Source: Bradyrhizobium sp. 4
GTDB taxonomy: Bacteria > Pseudomonadota > Alphaproteobacteria > Rhizobiales > Xanthobacteraceae
Reading direction: 5' to 3'
Length of the DNA: 64,000 bases
NCBI RefSeq assembly: GCF_023100905.1
Contig: NZ_CP064686.1
Location: 4,960,001 to 5,024,000, forward strand
Shown piece after piece: positions 44,378 to 53,782 of this stretch. Position 1 is the first letter of the stretch, and the number at the start of each line of letters is the position of its first letter. The notes below the pieces were generated by a model. That model had not been told where the DNA came from and made no database searches. It worked only from the letters and a program-made list of their open reading frames with translations. Position numbers and translations under genes: made by a program.

Positions 44378-45631
44378 CTACTCCAAGCTTTCCACCTGCC
44401 GCAGGCTCGGAAACAGCTTCATCCACAACAGCGCCACCGCGACCGTGCAGACGCCGCCCAGCACGGCTGCCGGCATGGCGCCAAACAATGCGGCGGCGAC
44501 CCCGCTCTCGAACTGGCCGAGCTGGTTCGAGGCGTTGATGAAGAGGAAGTTCACCGCACCGACCCGACCGCGCATCTCGTCGGGGGTCGCGAGCTGCACC
44601 AGCGAGAAGCGGATCACGACGCTGATCGTATCGGCCGCGCCGAGAACGGCGAGCGCGAGCACCGACAGCCACATCCAGGACGACAAAGCGAACACGATTG
44701 TTGCGACGCCGAACACGATCACGGCCTGAAACATGCGCAGGCCCACGTGCCGCGAAATGGCGTGACGGGCCAGCACCATGGTCATCAGCAACGCGCCGAC
44801 CGCAGGCGCGGCGCGCAGGATCCCGAGCCCCATCGGACCGGTCTGGAGGATGTCGCGGGCATAGATCGGCAGAAGCGCGGTGACGCCGCCGAACAGCACC
44901 GCGAACAGATCGAGCGAGATGGTGCCGAGGATCGCAGGATTGCTGCGGATGAAGCGGACGCCGGCGAAGATATTGTCGGCGCCCGCGATATCCTTGGCGA
45001 TCGCCTGCGGGCGCGGCCGGATGAAGCCGGTCAGGATCATCCCGAAGATCCAGAACAGCACCATCACGGTGTAGGCGAGATGCGGCGCGACCGCGTAGGC
45101 AAAACCGCCGAGCGCCGGCCCCGTAATAGTCGCGACCTGCGCCGCTCCGCTGGAGACGGCGGTGGCGCGCTGGAGCGAGCCCTGCGGCGCGATCGCCGGC
45201 AGCAGCGCAGCAGTGGTCGGACTTTCGAAGGCCCCGGCAATGCCCAGCACGAAGGTCGCCACGAAAATCTGAACTTCGCTGACCAGGCCGAGATAGGTGA
45301 TGACGCCGAGATAGAGCGCGGTCGCGGCTTCCACGAGCTGGCAGAGCTGGACCACGCGCTTGCGCTCGTAGCGGTCGGCGGCATGGCCGGCGACGAACAC
45401 CAACAGCGCCGTGGGCAGGAATTGCACGAGGCCGACCATGCCGAGGTCGAAGGCCGAGCCGGTGAGATCGTAGATCTGCCAGCCGATCGCGACCGCCGCA
45501 ATCTGGCTGGAGAAACGCGACAGGCTGCGCGAGAGCAGAAAGAACAGGAAGGCGCGATGGGAGAGGAGCGCGCGGGCACTGACCGGCGGGTTTCCCGATA
45601 TTGGCTGGTCTGGCATCGCCTGTTCGGTCAC
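44378..45631 (-). CDS. MFS transporter (EntS/MFS_3-like)
   Basis: 417 residues with about twelve hydrophobic helices between 25 and 400. QIAAVAIGWQIYDLTGSAFDLGMVGLVQF and the motif A-like loop GHAADRYERKRVV (about 82-94) fit the MFS_3 group, which includes enterobactin exporter EntS. The short cytoplasmic N-terminus is polar. The substrate is unknown; no siderophore genes are nearby. It is divergent from the nucleoside-transporter gene. Confidence 0.88.
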   Translation of the reverse strand: MTEQAMPDQPISGNPPVSARALLSHRAFLFFLLSRSLSRFSSQIAAVAIGWQIYDLTGSAFDLGMVGLVQFLPTALLVFVAGHAADRYERKRVVQLCQLVEAATALYLGVITYLGLVSEVQIFVATFVLGIAGAFESPTTAALLPAIAPQGSLQRATAVSSGAAQVATITGPALGGFAYAVAPHLAYTVMVLFWIFGMILTGFIRPRPQAIAKDIAGADNIFAGVRFIRSNPAILGTISLDLFAVLFGGVTALLPIYARDILQTGPMGLGILRAAPAVGALLMTMVLARHAISRHVGLRMFQAVIVFGVATIVFALSSWMWLSVLALAVLGAADTISVVIRFSLVQLATPDEMRGRVGAVNFLFINASNQLGQFESGVAAALFGAMPAAVLGGVCTVAVALLWMKLFPSLRQVESLE

Positions 45632-45774
45632 CCTCGGACTATCCGGCTCCTGATGTCGACGTGCTCCGCGTGGCTGACGCGGACCTGCTTGTCAACAGCG
45701 GGACGCTCCGACAATCTCCCGGCATTGCGTTTGCAACGCAGGGGTGGCCATAATCATCGGGGTTTGGGGACATC

Positions 45775-47025
45775 ATGCTGCGGCTGCAATCGGCACTCGG
45801 CGTTTTCGCATTGCTGTTGATCGCCTTGGTCCTAAGCGAGAACCGCCGCGCGGCCTCGCTGCGCCAGGCGGCGATCGGCCTCGTCGCCACCTTCGTCACC
45901 GCGATCGTTCTCCTGAAGGTGCCTGTCGTCGCGCGCGCCTTCGGTGCTATCAACGACGCCGTGGGCGCGATCTCGGCGGCCTCGCGCGCCGGCTCCTCTT
46001 TCGTGTTCGGCTATGTCGGCGGCGGTCCCCTGCCCTTCGATCTGAAAGCACCGGGTGCCGATTTCGTCCTGGCATTCCAGGCGCTGCCGATCGTACTGGT
46101 CATGAGCGTGCTGACGACGCTCTTGTTCTATTGGCGCATGCTGCCGCCGGTCGTGCGCGGCATGGCCTGGCTGCTGGAGCGGACGCTCGGCGTCGGCGGC
46201 GCAGTCGGGCTCTCGACCGCCGCCAACATCTTTCTCGGCATGGTCGAGGCGCCGCTGTTCGTGCGGCCTTATCTCGCGCAGATGACCCGCAGCGAGTTGT
46301 TCCTGGTGATGACCGGCGGCATGGCCGGCATCGCCGGCACGGTGCTGGTGCTGTATGCGACGCTGCTTGCTCCCCTCATTCCCGACGCAGCCGCGCATTT
46401 CGTCATCGCGTCGGTGCTGGGCGCGCCGGCCGCGATCCTGGTCAGCCTAATCATGGTGCCGGAGACATCCGACAAGCGCACCGGCGGCGCACTGGAAGAT
46501 CCCGAGACGGAAGTCTCCGGCACGATGGACGCGATCGTGAAAGGGACCGGCGCGGGGATCGAGCTGCTGATCAACATCGTCGCGATGTTGCTGGTGCTGG
46601 TGGCGCTGGTCTATCTCGTCAATGCGATCCTCGGCCTGCTGCCTGATATCGGCGGCGCCGCGATCTCGTTGCAGCGCCTGCTCGGCCTCGTGATGGCGCC
46701 GGTGTGCTGGCTGATGGGATTGCCGTGGGACCAGGCGATCACCGCCGGCAGCCTGATGGGCACGAAAACCGTGCTGAACGAGCTGATCGCCTATGTCGAC
46801 TTCTCGAAGCTGCCGCCCGGCACGCTCGATCCGCGCTCGCGCCTGATCATGCTGTATGCGATGTGCGGCTTCGCCAATTTCGCCAGCCTCGGCATCATGA
46901 TCGGCGGTCTCGGCGTGATGGCGCCGGAACGGCGCGAGGAAATCAACGCGCTGGGGCTGAAGTCGATCGTGTCGGGAACGCTGACGACGTGTCTGATGGG
47001 AGCAGTGGTGGGGGTGTTGAGCTAG
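45775..47025 (+). CDS. Concentrative nucleoside transporter (CNT/NupC family)
   Basis: 416 residues. The family core is visible: GVGGAVGLSTAANIFLGMVEAPLFVRPYL (about 140-168), the FVIASVLGAPAAILVS stretch, and the second motif TAGSLMGTKTVLNELIAYVDF followed by MLYAMCGFANFASLGIMIGG. These regions bind the nucleoside and a cation. It imports nucleosides with H+ or Na+ across the inner membrane. ATG 45775 follows GGGGACATC. The salvage gene gpt is 8 kb away, not linked. Confidence 0.92.
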   Translation: MLRLQSALGVFALLLIALVLSENRRAASLRQAAIGLVATFVTAIVLLKVPVVARAFGAINDAVGAISAASRAGSSFVFGYVGGGPLPFDLKAPGADFVLAFQALPIVLVMSVLTTLLFYWRMLPPVVRGMAWLLERTLGVGGAVGLSTAANIFLGMVEAPLFVRPYLAQMTRSELFLVMTGGMAGIAGTVLVLYATLLAPLIPDAAAHFVIASVLGAPAAILVSLIMVPETSDKRTGGALEDPETEVSGTMDAIVKGTGAGIELLINIVAMLLVLVALVYLVNAILGLLPDIGGAAISLQRLLGLVMAPVCWLMGLPWDQAITAGSLMGTKTVLNELIAYVDFSKLPPGTLDPRSRLIMLYAMCGFANFASLGIMIGGLGVMAPERREEINALGLKSIVSGTLTTCLMGAVVGVLS

Positions 47026-47038
47026 CTCTCTCCACTCG

Positions 47039-48259
47039 TCACTCCGGTCGACCGCACAACTTCGACTTCTGCAATATACGCCGCACCTCAGGTAGCTTGG
47101 CACGGCACGGCTCGACCGCCATGGCCTTCGCCTCACTGTTTCGTCCCTGCGCCCACAGCAACACCGCCATCAAGCCCTGCGCCCCGATGCGCACCGGTCC
47201 ACCCGCCACATCCGAAGCGGCGAGCGACATGGCAGTTCGCGCTTCTGTTTCAGCGGCACTGAGGTTCGCTTTTTCAAGGAAGAAGACCGCACGGAACAGA
47301 TGAGCCCGCGGGTCTTTCGGATAGCGGATGACGATATCTGAAGACCGGCTCGTCATCTCGCCAGCGTTCGGCGGCACTTCCGATGCGCGGATATACTGCA
47401 CGGCATCAGCCATGTAGGACGAATAATGAGCGGCGGCGAAGCCGGCGCAGATCACAGATCCGACGAATCCTCCGAGCAACACCATGCCGGTGCTCCGCGG
47501 CAGGCTGTCATAGGACCAGAAGGCGAGCCACGGCACGATGGCAAGCGCACCGCCGGCCAGCGCACCACCTGCATGGGCAAAATAGTTGACATTGCCGGAG
47601 GCTCCAAAGGCAAGCGGCAGCAGAGCGGGAACACCAAAGAAGAGCGACGTCTTCAGTCTCGACATTGTTTGCTCGGCGTCCGCCTCTGACTCGAAGCTCG
47701 CGACGAACAGCGCCGCGATGAGCCCGGTAATGGCGCCGGACGCACCGACGCTCACCGTGCCGGGGCCATTGCCCAGAAGCGAGCCGGCCTCCCCGGCCAG
47801 TGCACTGGCGACGAAGATCAGCGAAAACCAGCCACGACCGATCAGGCTCTCCAGCCTGACGCCGACGATGAACAGCGCAACGCAGTTGCCTATGAGATGC
47901 CCATTGCTGCCATGCAGAAGCGGCGCAAGGCCGATCCGCCACCACTCGTTCCTTCCGACAACCAGATCGTAGCCGGACGCGCCCTGAGCGATCAGCGAAC
48001 GGACATCGAGTGAACCGTCCGGCCCAATGTCCATGGCGAGACTGCGTTGCAGAGCGTAGATCAGGAGCAGACAGAAAATCAGGCCGATGGTGAGGAAAGG
48101 GATATCGGCCAGAAGCTTGTTGTCGCCCAAAAGCGTCCCCTCACCGGGCAGGGGCCGGGGAGCGATCGGTGCGGCGTCGGGTTGAAGCGGTGCGGGTTGA
48201 AATGATCCTCTTGGAGAAGGCGCTACGACGCCGCGTCGGCCAAAAGGGTTTGTCGCCAT
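47039..48259 (-). CDS. Rhomboid family intramembrane serine protease with C-terminal helical extension
   Basis: 406 residues from ATG 48259. A Pro-rich cytoplasmic N-terminus (1-50) precedes the rhomboid core: WWRIGLAPLLHGSNGHLIGN (about 106-125), catalytic Ser174 in VGASGAITG and catalytic His229 in NYFAHAGG. About seven helices reach to residue 280. A soluble C-terminal part (about 285-406, FRAVFFLEKANLSAAETEAR) resembles a TPR-like helical domain. It cleaves membrane proteins within the bilayer; its target is unknown. Converges with the nucleoside transporter gene, 13 bases apart. Confidence 0.9.
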   Translation of the reverse strand: MATNPFGRRGVVAPSPRGSFQPAPLQPDAAPIAPRPLPGEGTLLGDNKLLADIPFLTIGLIFCLLLIYALQRSLAMDIGPDGSLDVRSLIAQGASGYDLVVGRNEWWRIGLAPLLHGSNGHLIGNCVALFIVGVRLESLIGRGWFSLIFVASALAGEAGSLLGNGPGTVSVGASGAITGLIAALFVASFESEADAEQTMSRLKTSLFFGVPALLPLAFGASGNVNYFAHAGGALAGGALAIVPWLAFWSYDSLPRSTGMVLLGGFVGSVICAGFAAAHYSSYMADAVQYIRASEVPPNAGEMTSRSSDIVIRYPKDPRAHLFRAVFFLEKANLSAAETEARTAMSLAASDVAGGPVRIGAQGLMAVLLWAQGRNSEAKAMAVEPCRAKLPEVRRILQKSKLCGRPE

Positions 48260-48429
48260 GAAAACATTTCCCGCATTTTCACAGCCTTGAGTTGACGCGA
48301 GAGGTATTTTCGACTGGTTACCGCCCGTCCTGCGGACGGCTGAAACCATCCGATTGGTAACTGCCCGGTTTCACGGATCGGACGCCTTCTAACGATCGGC
48401 TGATCGTGGAAGTACTGAGTAAGCCCTCT

Positions 48430-49500
48430 CTAAGCCAAAGCTCCAGCCACGGTGCGAAATGCCATGACCGCGCGATCAATATCCGCATCATCGATATGGC
48501 GATGGGTCACGCAGCGCAATCGACGCCTGCCCCAGGGCCTCGCCCTCAGGCCCTCCCTCTCCAGAGCCCCCGACCACGCGGCGCTGTCGCGCCCGGAGAG
48601 AGAGACATCGACCTGCACGATATTCGTCTGTGGGATTGTCGCGCTGATCTTTGGATGCATCCCGTTCAACGCATCACTCAGGGCTCGCGCACGCCGGTGA
48701 TCCTGCGCCAGACGCGTCCCCATGACCTGAACCGCCTCCAGGCCGGCCGCGGCCAGGACGCCGATCTGGCGCTGCGTGCCTCCGAGCATGCGGCGAAACC
48801 TGCGGCTGCTGTCGATCACCGCGCGTGGCCCGGCGAGCACGGCACCGGCGGGTGCGCTCAGGCCCTTCGACAAACACAGAGAAACCGTGTCGCAATGTCT
48901 GGCAATTTCGGCCGGCGCCGTTTCAAGGGCGACGGCGGCGTTGAACAGCCGCGCGCCGTCGAGATGCACCGGGACACCGCGGGCCGAGGCCATGGCGTGC
49001 ACGGCCTGCATATGATCCAGCGGCAATACGGCGCCGCTCGCGTTGTTGTGCGAGGTTTCCATTGCGACAAGAGCGGTCCCGAGCTTGAGCCCCTCGCCCT
49101 GCAGGGCGTCCTCCAGCAAATTCAGATCCATGGCGCCGGCGGTGCCGGCAATGGCGAGGTAGAACTGCCCCGTAAACGTCGCCGCCCCTCGTTCCGAGGT
49201 GTACATATGGGCATTCGATTCCAGCACGATCTGTTCGCTGCGCTGCGACTGCGCCAGCGTCGCCAGCAGATTGGCCATGGTGCAGCTCGGCACAAACAGG
49301 CCGGCATCCTTGCCCAACGCCGCAGCCGCGACGGCCTCCAGCTCCTGCACCGTGGGATCACCGTCCAGCCCGTCATCGCCGAGCGGCGCAGAGACCATGC
49401 GGGCATACATCGCCTCGGTCGGCTTGGTGACGGTATCGCTGCGCAGGTCGATGGGTGGCAACCCGGCGCCCGCCGGACTCGTGTCGTGTTGATGTGCCAT
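48430..49500 (-). CDS. Low-specificity threonine aldolase family protein
   Basis: 356 residues, PLP enzyme of fold type I. DLRSDTVTKPT (18-28) is the classic opening. D181 (HLDGARL) binds the PLP ring nitrogen and K212 (CLSKGLSAP) forms the Schiff base. It splits threonine or allo-threonine to glycine and acetaldehyde. The same family also includes beta-eliminating lyases. Cytoplasmic. It lies 27 bases after the amino-acid binding protein gene on the same strand, so it may act on the imported amino acid. Confidence 0.92.
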   Translation of the reverse strand: MAHQHDTSPAGAGLPPIDLRSDTVTKPTEAMYARMVSAPLGDDGLDGDPTVQELEAVAAAALGKDAGLFVPSCTMANLLATLAQSQRSEQIVLESNAHMYTSERGAATFTGQFYLAIAGTAGAMDLNLLEDALQGEGLKLGTALVAMETSHNNASGAVLPLDHMQAVHAMASARGVPVHLDGARLFNAAVALETAPAEIARHCDTVSLCLSKGLSAPAGAVLAGPRAVIDSSRRFRRMLGGTQRQIGVLAAAGLEAVQVMGTRLAQDHRRARALSDALNGMHPKISATIPQTNIVQVDVSLSGRDSAAWSGALEREGLRARPWGRRRLRCVTHRHIDDADIDRAVMAFRTVAGALA

Positions 49501-49527
49501 TGCGAGACCTCTAGAGCGCTTGTCGCA

Positions 49528-50448
49528 TCATTCGTAGACTGCCGGATCGCCGGAATCGGTCGGGTTGGCCAGCGCCCGCTTGAGGGCGGCGCTCATCGGG
49601 AATTTCAGGTTGAGGCCATGCGGTGGAATCGGTGAATTGAAATATTTGTCGTAGAGCGCCGCAATCTGCCCGCTCTTCATCAGGTCGATCACGGCATCGT
49701 CGACCATCTTCTTGAAAGCAGGATCATCCTTGGGTTGGACGATACCATAGGGCGCCGTCTCGAGGCTCTTGCTACCGATCAGGAAGTCATCCGGCGTTCT
49801 GGACGAGGCGACCGTGGCATAGGCAAGACCGTCATCGTTGGCGGTGCCGGCCACACGGCCCGTCGATACCAACAAGAAGGTCTCGGCGGTGTCCTTGGCC
49901 GGCACTACCGTGATGCTGAGATTTTCCCTGGCATTGATCAGCGTAATCACCTTGAACGTCTGGCCGCCGGCTTGGGCGGCGATGGCCTTGCCGCGAAACG
50001 AAGCCGGGTCGTTGACATCGACCCCGCCATCCTTGCGCGCGACGAGGACGACCTGCGCAACGAAGGTGGTGGGAGCAAAGGCAACGAGTTTATGCCGCTC
50101 GACATTGTTGGTCGTGTTGCCGCATTCGAGATCGATCGTACCGTTGGCGAGCAGCTGAATACGTGTCGCCGAGGTTATCGGGTTGTAGCGAACCTCGAGC
50201 TTGGGGAGCTTGAGGGCCGTCTTGATCGCCTGCACCACCTGCTCACAGATTTCCACGGTGTAACCGATCGGCTTCTGGTTGCCGTCGAGATAGGCGAAGG
50301 GCACCGAGGTCTCGGGGTACCCCAATGTGATCGAGCCGCTCTCACGGATCTTGTCGAGCCTGCCCGCACCCTGGGCCATGGCCTCGCTGGAAAGAAGAAC
50401 AGTAGCGACGGTCGCCGCGGCCAGTGCCTTGATCATCGTCGCTTTCAT
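49528..50448 (-). CDS. Amino-acid ABC transporter substrate-binding protein (family 3)
   Basis: 306 residues from ATG 50448 (AGAGGGGA upstream). The signal peptide (about 1-25, ending SEAMAQ) is followed by a two-lobe domain with ITLGYPETSVPFAYLDGNQKPIGYTVEICEQV, where aromatic and Arg residues bind the amino acid, and GTIDLECGNTTNNVER. It resembles glutamate/aspartate-type binding proteins. No permease or ATPase gene is next to it, so it must use a distant transporter. It shares an intergenic region with a divergent LysR-type regulator gene, which may control it. Confidence 0.9.
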   Translation of the reverse strand: MKATMIKALAAATVATVLLSSEAMAQGAGRLDKIRESGSITLGYPETSVPFAYLDGNQKPIGYTVEICEQVVQAIKTALKLPKLEVRYNPITSATRIQLLANGTIDLECGNTTNNVERHKLVAFAPTTFVAQVVLVARKDGGVDVNDPASFRGKAIAAQAGGQTFKVITLINARENLSITVVPAKDTAETFLLVSTGRVAGTANDDGLAYATVASSRTPDDFLIGSKSLETAPYGIVQPKDDPAFKKMVDDAVIDLMKSGQIAALYDKYFNSPIPPHGLNLKFPMSAALKRALANPTDSGDPAVYE

Positions 50449-50601
50449 ATGTCCCCTCTTGTCGCAAATGCCGGTGACGCCGTCCACGGTGGGTGAGCAA
50501 CCCCAGGACAGCTCCGTGCGAACAGCTCCGTGCTCTGGACTATCGTCCAAAAGCCCGATCTGATGAAATTCCAGTTTCATACTCTCCTATACGGATTTGA
50601 T

Positions 50602-51522
50602 ATGGCCACCAGACGAATGGGCCTGAAGCATGTGGAGGCTTTTCGGGCGGTCTTCGTGACGGGATCGATGACGCAGGCGGCTCAGCGCATGCATACCTCG
50701 CAGCCCCAGATCAGCCGCCTGATCGGACAGCTGGAAGCGATCACACAATTCCCGCTGTTCGACCGCAGTGGCGGCCGCCTCCGCCCGACGGTAGATGGAT
50801 CGCGCTTTTTCCAGGAGGTCGAGAAGACTTTCATCGGCCTGGCGGGACTGGAGGCCAGCGCAGCCAGCATCCGCTCGTTCGGTATGGGTCGGTTAAGTGT
50901 TGCGGCGATGCCGCGCCTGGCCGGCGGCCTGCTGACACGCATCGCGGCACGCTTCAAGGCGGACTATCCGCATGTGATGATCTCGATCCGATCCGGCACG
51001 GCGAGCGCCGTGCACGACTGGGTCAGTTCCGGGCTTTGCGACACCGGATTGGCAATGCTCTACGGCGAGGTTGCGGGGGTGCATGTCGAGCCGGTGCTCA
51101 AGACGCGTTGCGTCGCGATCATGCCGAAGACGCATCGTCTTGCACAGAAGAAGACGCTGCGCCCTGCCGATTTCGCCGACGAGGCCTTCATTTCCTTCGC
51201 CACGGGGAGTCCACTCTACGATCGCATCGATACGATCTTCGCGCAGGCGGGCGTCACGCGCCGCATTGTTGCGGAGACCGATCTGGGCGCATCGGTCTGC
51301 GCCCTGGTCGCGGCGGGACTTGGCATCAGCATTATCAACCCGATTGCCGCGCATGACGAAAGCTCTGGCGCGGCTCTGACCACGCGCCCCTTCAACCCGG
51401 CGGTCCCCGTTACGATCGCACTGCTCTATCCACCTTATGCCGCTCGCGCCCGGTTGATCGATGCCTTCAGCGAATATGCTCGCAAGGTCATGAGCACGGA
51501 ATTGGGCTATCTCGAGCGGTAG
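50602..51522 (+). CDS. LysR-family transcriptional regulator
   Basis: 306 residues from MATRRMGLKHVEAFRAVF. The winged helix-turn-helix is at about 8-65 (GSMTQAAQRMHTSQPQISRLIGQLE), and the effector domain (about 95-295) binds a small co-inducer. It is divergent from the amino-acid binding protein and threonine aldolase genes, with 153 bases between. It most likely regulates them, and perhaps itself, but I could not identify a clean T-N11-A operator by eye. Confidence 0.9.
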   Translation: MATRRMGLKHVEAFRAVFVTGSMTQAAQRMHTSQPQISRLIGQLEAITQFPLFDRSGGRLRPTVDGSRFFQEVEKTFIGLAGLEASAASIRSFGMGRLSVAAMPRLAGGLLTRIAARFKADYPHVMISIRSGTASAVHDWVSSGLCDTGLAMLYGEVAGVHVEPVLKTRCVAIMPKTHRLAQKKTLRPADFADEAFISFATGSPLYDRIDTIFAQAGVTRRIVAETDLGASVCALVAAGLGISIINPIAAHDESSGAALTTRPFNPAVPVTIALLYPPYAARARLIDAFSEYARKVMSTELGYLER

Positions 51523-51643
51523 CGGGTCGATCCGCGGCGAGGCTTGTGCGAGGCTGGCGCCCTCGTAGCTCCGATGGAGCGCAGCGCAATCGCGACAATC
51601 CTTCCATGTTAATCTCTTCAGGAGATTCGGGTGGAATTGATTC

Positions 51644-53770
51644 ATGAGCGACAGCGTCGGCCAGCGTGCATTTCAAAATTCCCGGCTTCAGAAACGGCAA
51701 AAAGCCGACGTAGGGCCGTTGCTCGCGCGCGCCCTCCAGCTGCACAAAGCGGGACTTCTGCGCGAGGCAAAGACGGCCTATCGCGAACTCCTGGAGCTCG
51801 CACCCAACCAATTCATCGCGCTTCATTTGCTGGGCGCTTTGGAGGCTGAAGCCAAAAACTATCAGCAAGCGCAAGTTCTGCTGAGCCGAGCGGTGGCCGT
51901 GGATCCGCGATCTGCCGAAGCTCATATGAGCCTGGGTGTCGCGCTCAACGGGCTAAAACGTCACAATGAGGCCCGCGAGAGCTATCGAAAAGCCCTCGCC
52001 CTCCGACCCAACTACGCCTTGGCCCTGTCGAATCTCGGTAACGCGAGCGCGGCCCTTGAACTTTACCAGGAAGCGCTCGAGAGCTACGACAAGGCGCTCG
52101 CAATCGACGGAAAACTTTCCGAAGCCCATAACGGTCGGGGTTGGGCGCTCTGCCGTCTGCGCGCCTATGACGAGGCTGTCGCAAGCTTAAACCGCGCGTT
52201 ATCGATCAAGCCTGACTATGCCTCGGCGCTGTCGAGCCGCGCCGTTGCCTTGCGGGAGCTTCAGCGATTCGACGAAGCCATGGCGGATTGCAATCGCGCA
52301 ATCGCCCTGGCACCCGATGACGCGAATGGATGGCTCTGGCGGGCCAGCATCTTGCTCCTGACCCGGCAAGTTGCCGAAGTATTGTCCGATTGCGAGAAGG
52401 CTCTCGCGATCGATCCCGGCTTCTCTCAGGCCCACAGCCTGCTCGGCCAATGTCTCGCGGCACTTGGCCGGGTCGACGAAGCGCTCGCCAGTTTCGACAG
52501 AGCTCTCGACATCGAGCCGGATCAGAGCACGATCTCCAGCAAGATATTCACCCTCGATTTTATGGCCGACGCCAGCGTTGCGCAGCATCAGCAAGCGCGA
52601 CGTGTATGGTGGGAGCAGATCGGTGCGAAGATCGCCTCAGGAGCGGCGGGACCGCATGACAACAGCCGCGCTCCGGATCGCCGTCTGGTGCTGGGTTATG
52701 TCTCGTCGGATTTTCACGCACATTCGGCGGCGTTCATTTTCAAGCCGGTCCTGCAGCACCATGATCGGGCACAGTTCGAGATCGTGTGCTACGCTTGTTC
52801 ATCGAAAACGGATGCGACGACCCGCGAATTTCAGGGGATCGCCGATCGCTGGCGCGACGCCTCGCAATGGTCCGACGATCGCCTCGCCGCCCAGATCCGC
52901 GCCGATGGTGTCGATATCCTGATCGATCTGTCCGGCCATACCAGCGGAAACCGCCTCGGTGTGTTTGCGCGCAAGCCGGCACCAGTTCAGGTGCATGGCT
53001 GGGGCCACGGCACCGGCACCGGGCTGCCGACGATCGATTATCTGCTCTCGGACCCGGTCGCGATTCCTGTCGCGGTTCGGCATCTGTTTGCGGAGACCAT
53101 CGTTGACTTGCCGTGCTTTGTGACGCTGGCGCCACTGCCGGCCGGGATTGCGCGGGCGCCGACGCCGGCGATTGCGAACGGCTTCATCACATTCGGTGTC
53201 TTTAACCGCATCAGCAAGATTTCGAACGAGGCGGTGGACGTCTGGTCCAGGATTCTCGCGCGGGTGCCGGGTTCGCGACTGCTGATCAAGGATACTGCGC
53301 TGGACGCTCAGCTGGTCCGCGACAATCTGCTGGCGCGGTTTGCAGCTTGCCGGTTGCCGTCCGAACGCGTCGACCTGCTCGGAGCCACGTCGCGAGACGA
53401 ACATCTGGCAGCGTTCAATCGCGTCGATATTGGCCTCGACCCATTCCCGCAGAATGGCGGCGTCAGCACGTGGGAAGCCTTGCAGATGGGCGTGCCGGTA
53501 GTGGCGAAGCTCGGTCACAGTCTGCCGAGCCGTGCTGCCGGCTCCATCCTCGCCGCGCTGGGCCTGCCGGACTGGGTCGCGGAAAGCGATGAGGCCTATG
53601 TCGAGATCGCAGCGAGCCGTGGGGCGCAGATCGGCGACCTCGATAAGTTGCGCCGCGAACTGCCCGGACAGATCAGGGCTGCCGCCGCCGGCAACCCCGT
53701 CTCATACGCGCAAGCGGTGGACGATGCCTATCGCGCGATGTGGAAACGCTATTGTAACGGTGATGGCTGA
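51644..53770 (+). CDS. TPR-containing SPINDLY/O-GlcNAc-transferase-like glycosyltransferase (GT41)
   Basis: 708 residues. About seven TPR units fill residues 25-300 (for example AEAHMSLGVALNGLKRHNEARESYRKAL). The GT41 catalytic part follows: LGYVSSDFHAHSAAFI (about 345), LIDLSGHTSGNRLGVFARKPAPVQVHGWGHGTG (about 425-458), FGVFNRISKISNEAV and FPQNGGVSTWEALQMGVPVVA (about 604-624). Such enzymes move GlcNAc, fucose or other sugars onto proteins. The bacterial acceptor is unknown. It lies alone, with no flagellin or surface-protein gene nearby. It probably acts in the cytoplasm. Confidence 0.9.
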   Translation: MSDSVGQRAFQNSRLQKRQKADVGPLLARALQLHKAGLLREAKTAYRELLELAPNQFIALHLLGALEAEAKNYQQAQVLLSRAVAVDPRSAEAHMSLGVALNGLKRHNEARESYRKALALRPNYALALSNLGNASAALELYQEALESYDKALAIDGKLSEAHNGRGWALCRLRAYDEAVASLNRALSIKPDYASALSSRAVALRELQRFDEAMADCNRAIALAPDDANGWLWRASILLLTRQVAEVLSDCEKALAIDPGFSQAHSLLGQCLAALGRVDEALASFDRALDIEPDQSTISSKIFTLDFMADASVAQHQQARRVWWEQIGAKIASGAAGPHDNSRAPDRRLVLGYVSSDFHAHSAAFIFKPVLQHHDRAQFEIVCYACSSKTDATTREFQGIADRWRDASQWSDDRLAAQIRADGVDILIDLSGHTSGNRLGVFARKPAPVQVHGWGHGTGTGLPTIDYLLSDPVAIPVAVRHLFAETIVDLPCFVTLAPLPAGIARAPTPAIANGFITFGVFNRISKISNEAVDVWSRILARVPGSRLLIKDTALDAQLVRDNLLARFAACRLPSERVDLLGATSRDEHLAAFNRVDIGLDPFPQNGGVSTWEALQMGVPVVAKLGHSLPSRAAGSILAALGLPDWVAESDEAYVEIAASRGAQIGDLDKLRRELPGQIRAAAAGNPVSYAQAVDDAYRAMWKRYCNGDG

Positions 53771-53782
53771 TCTCCGCTTCAC

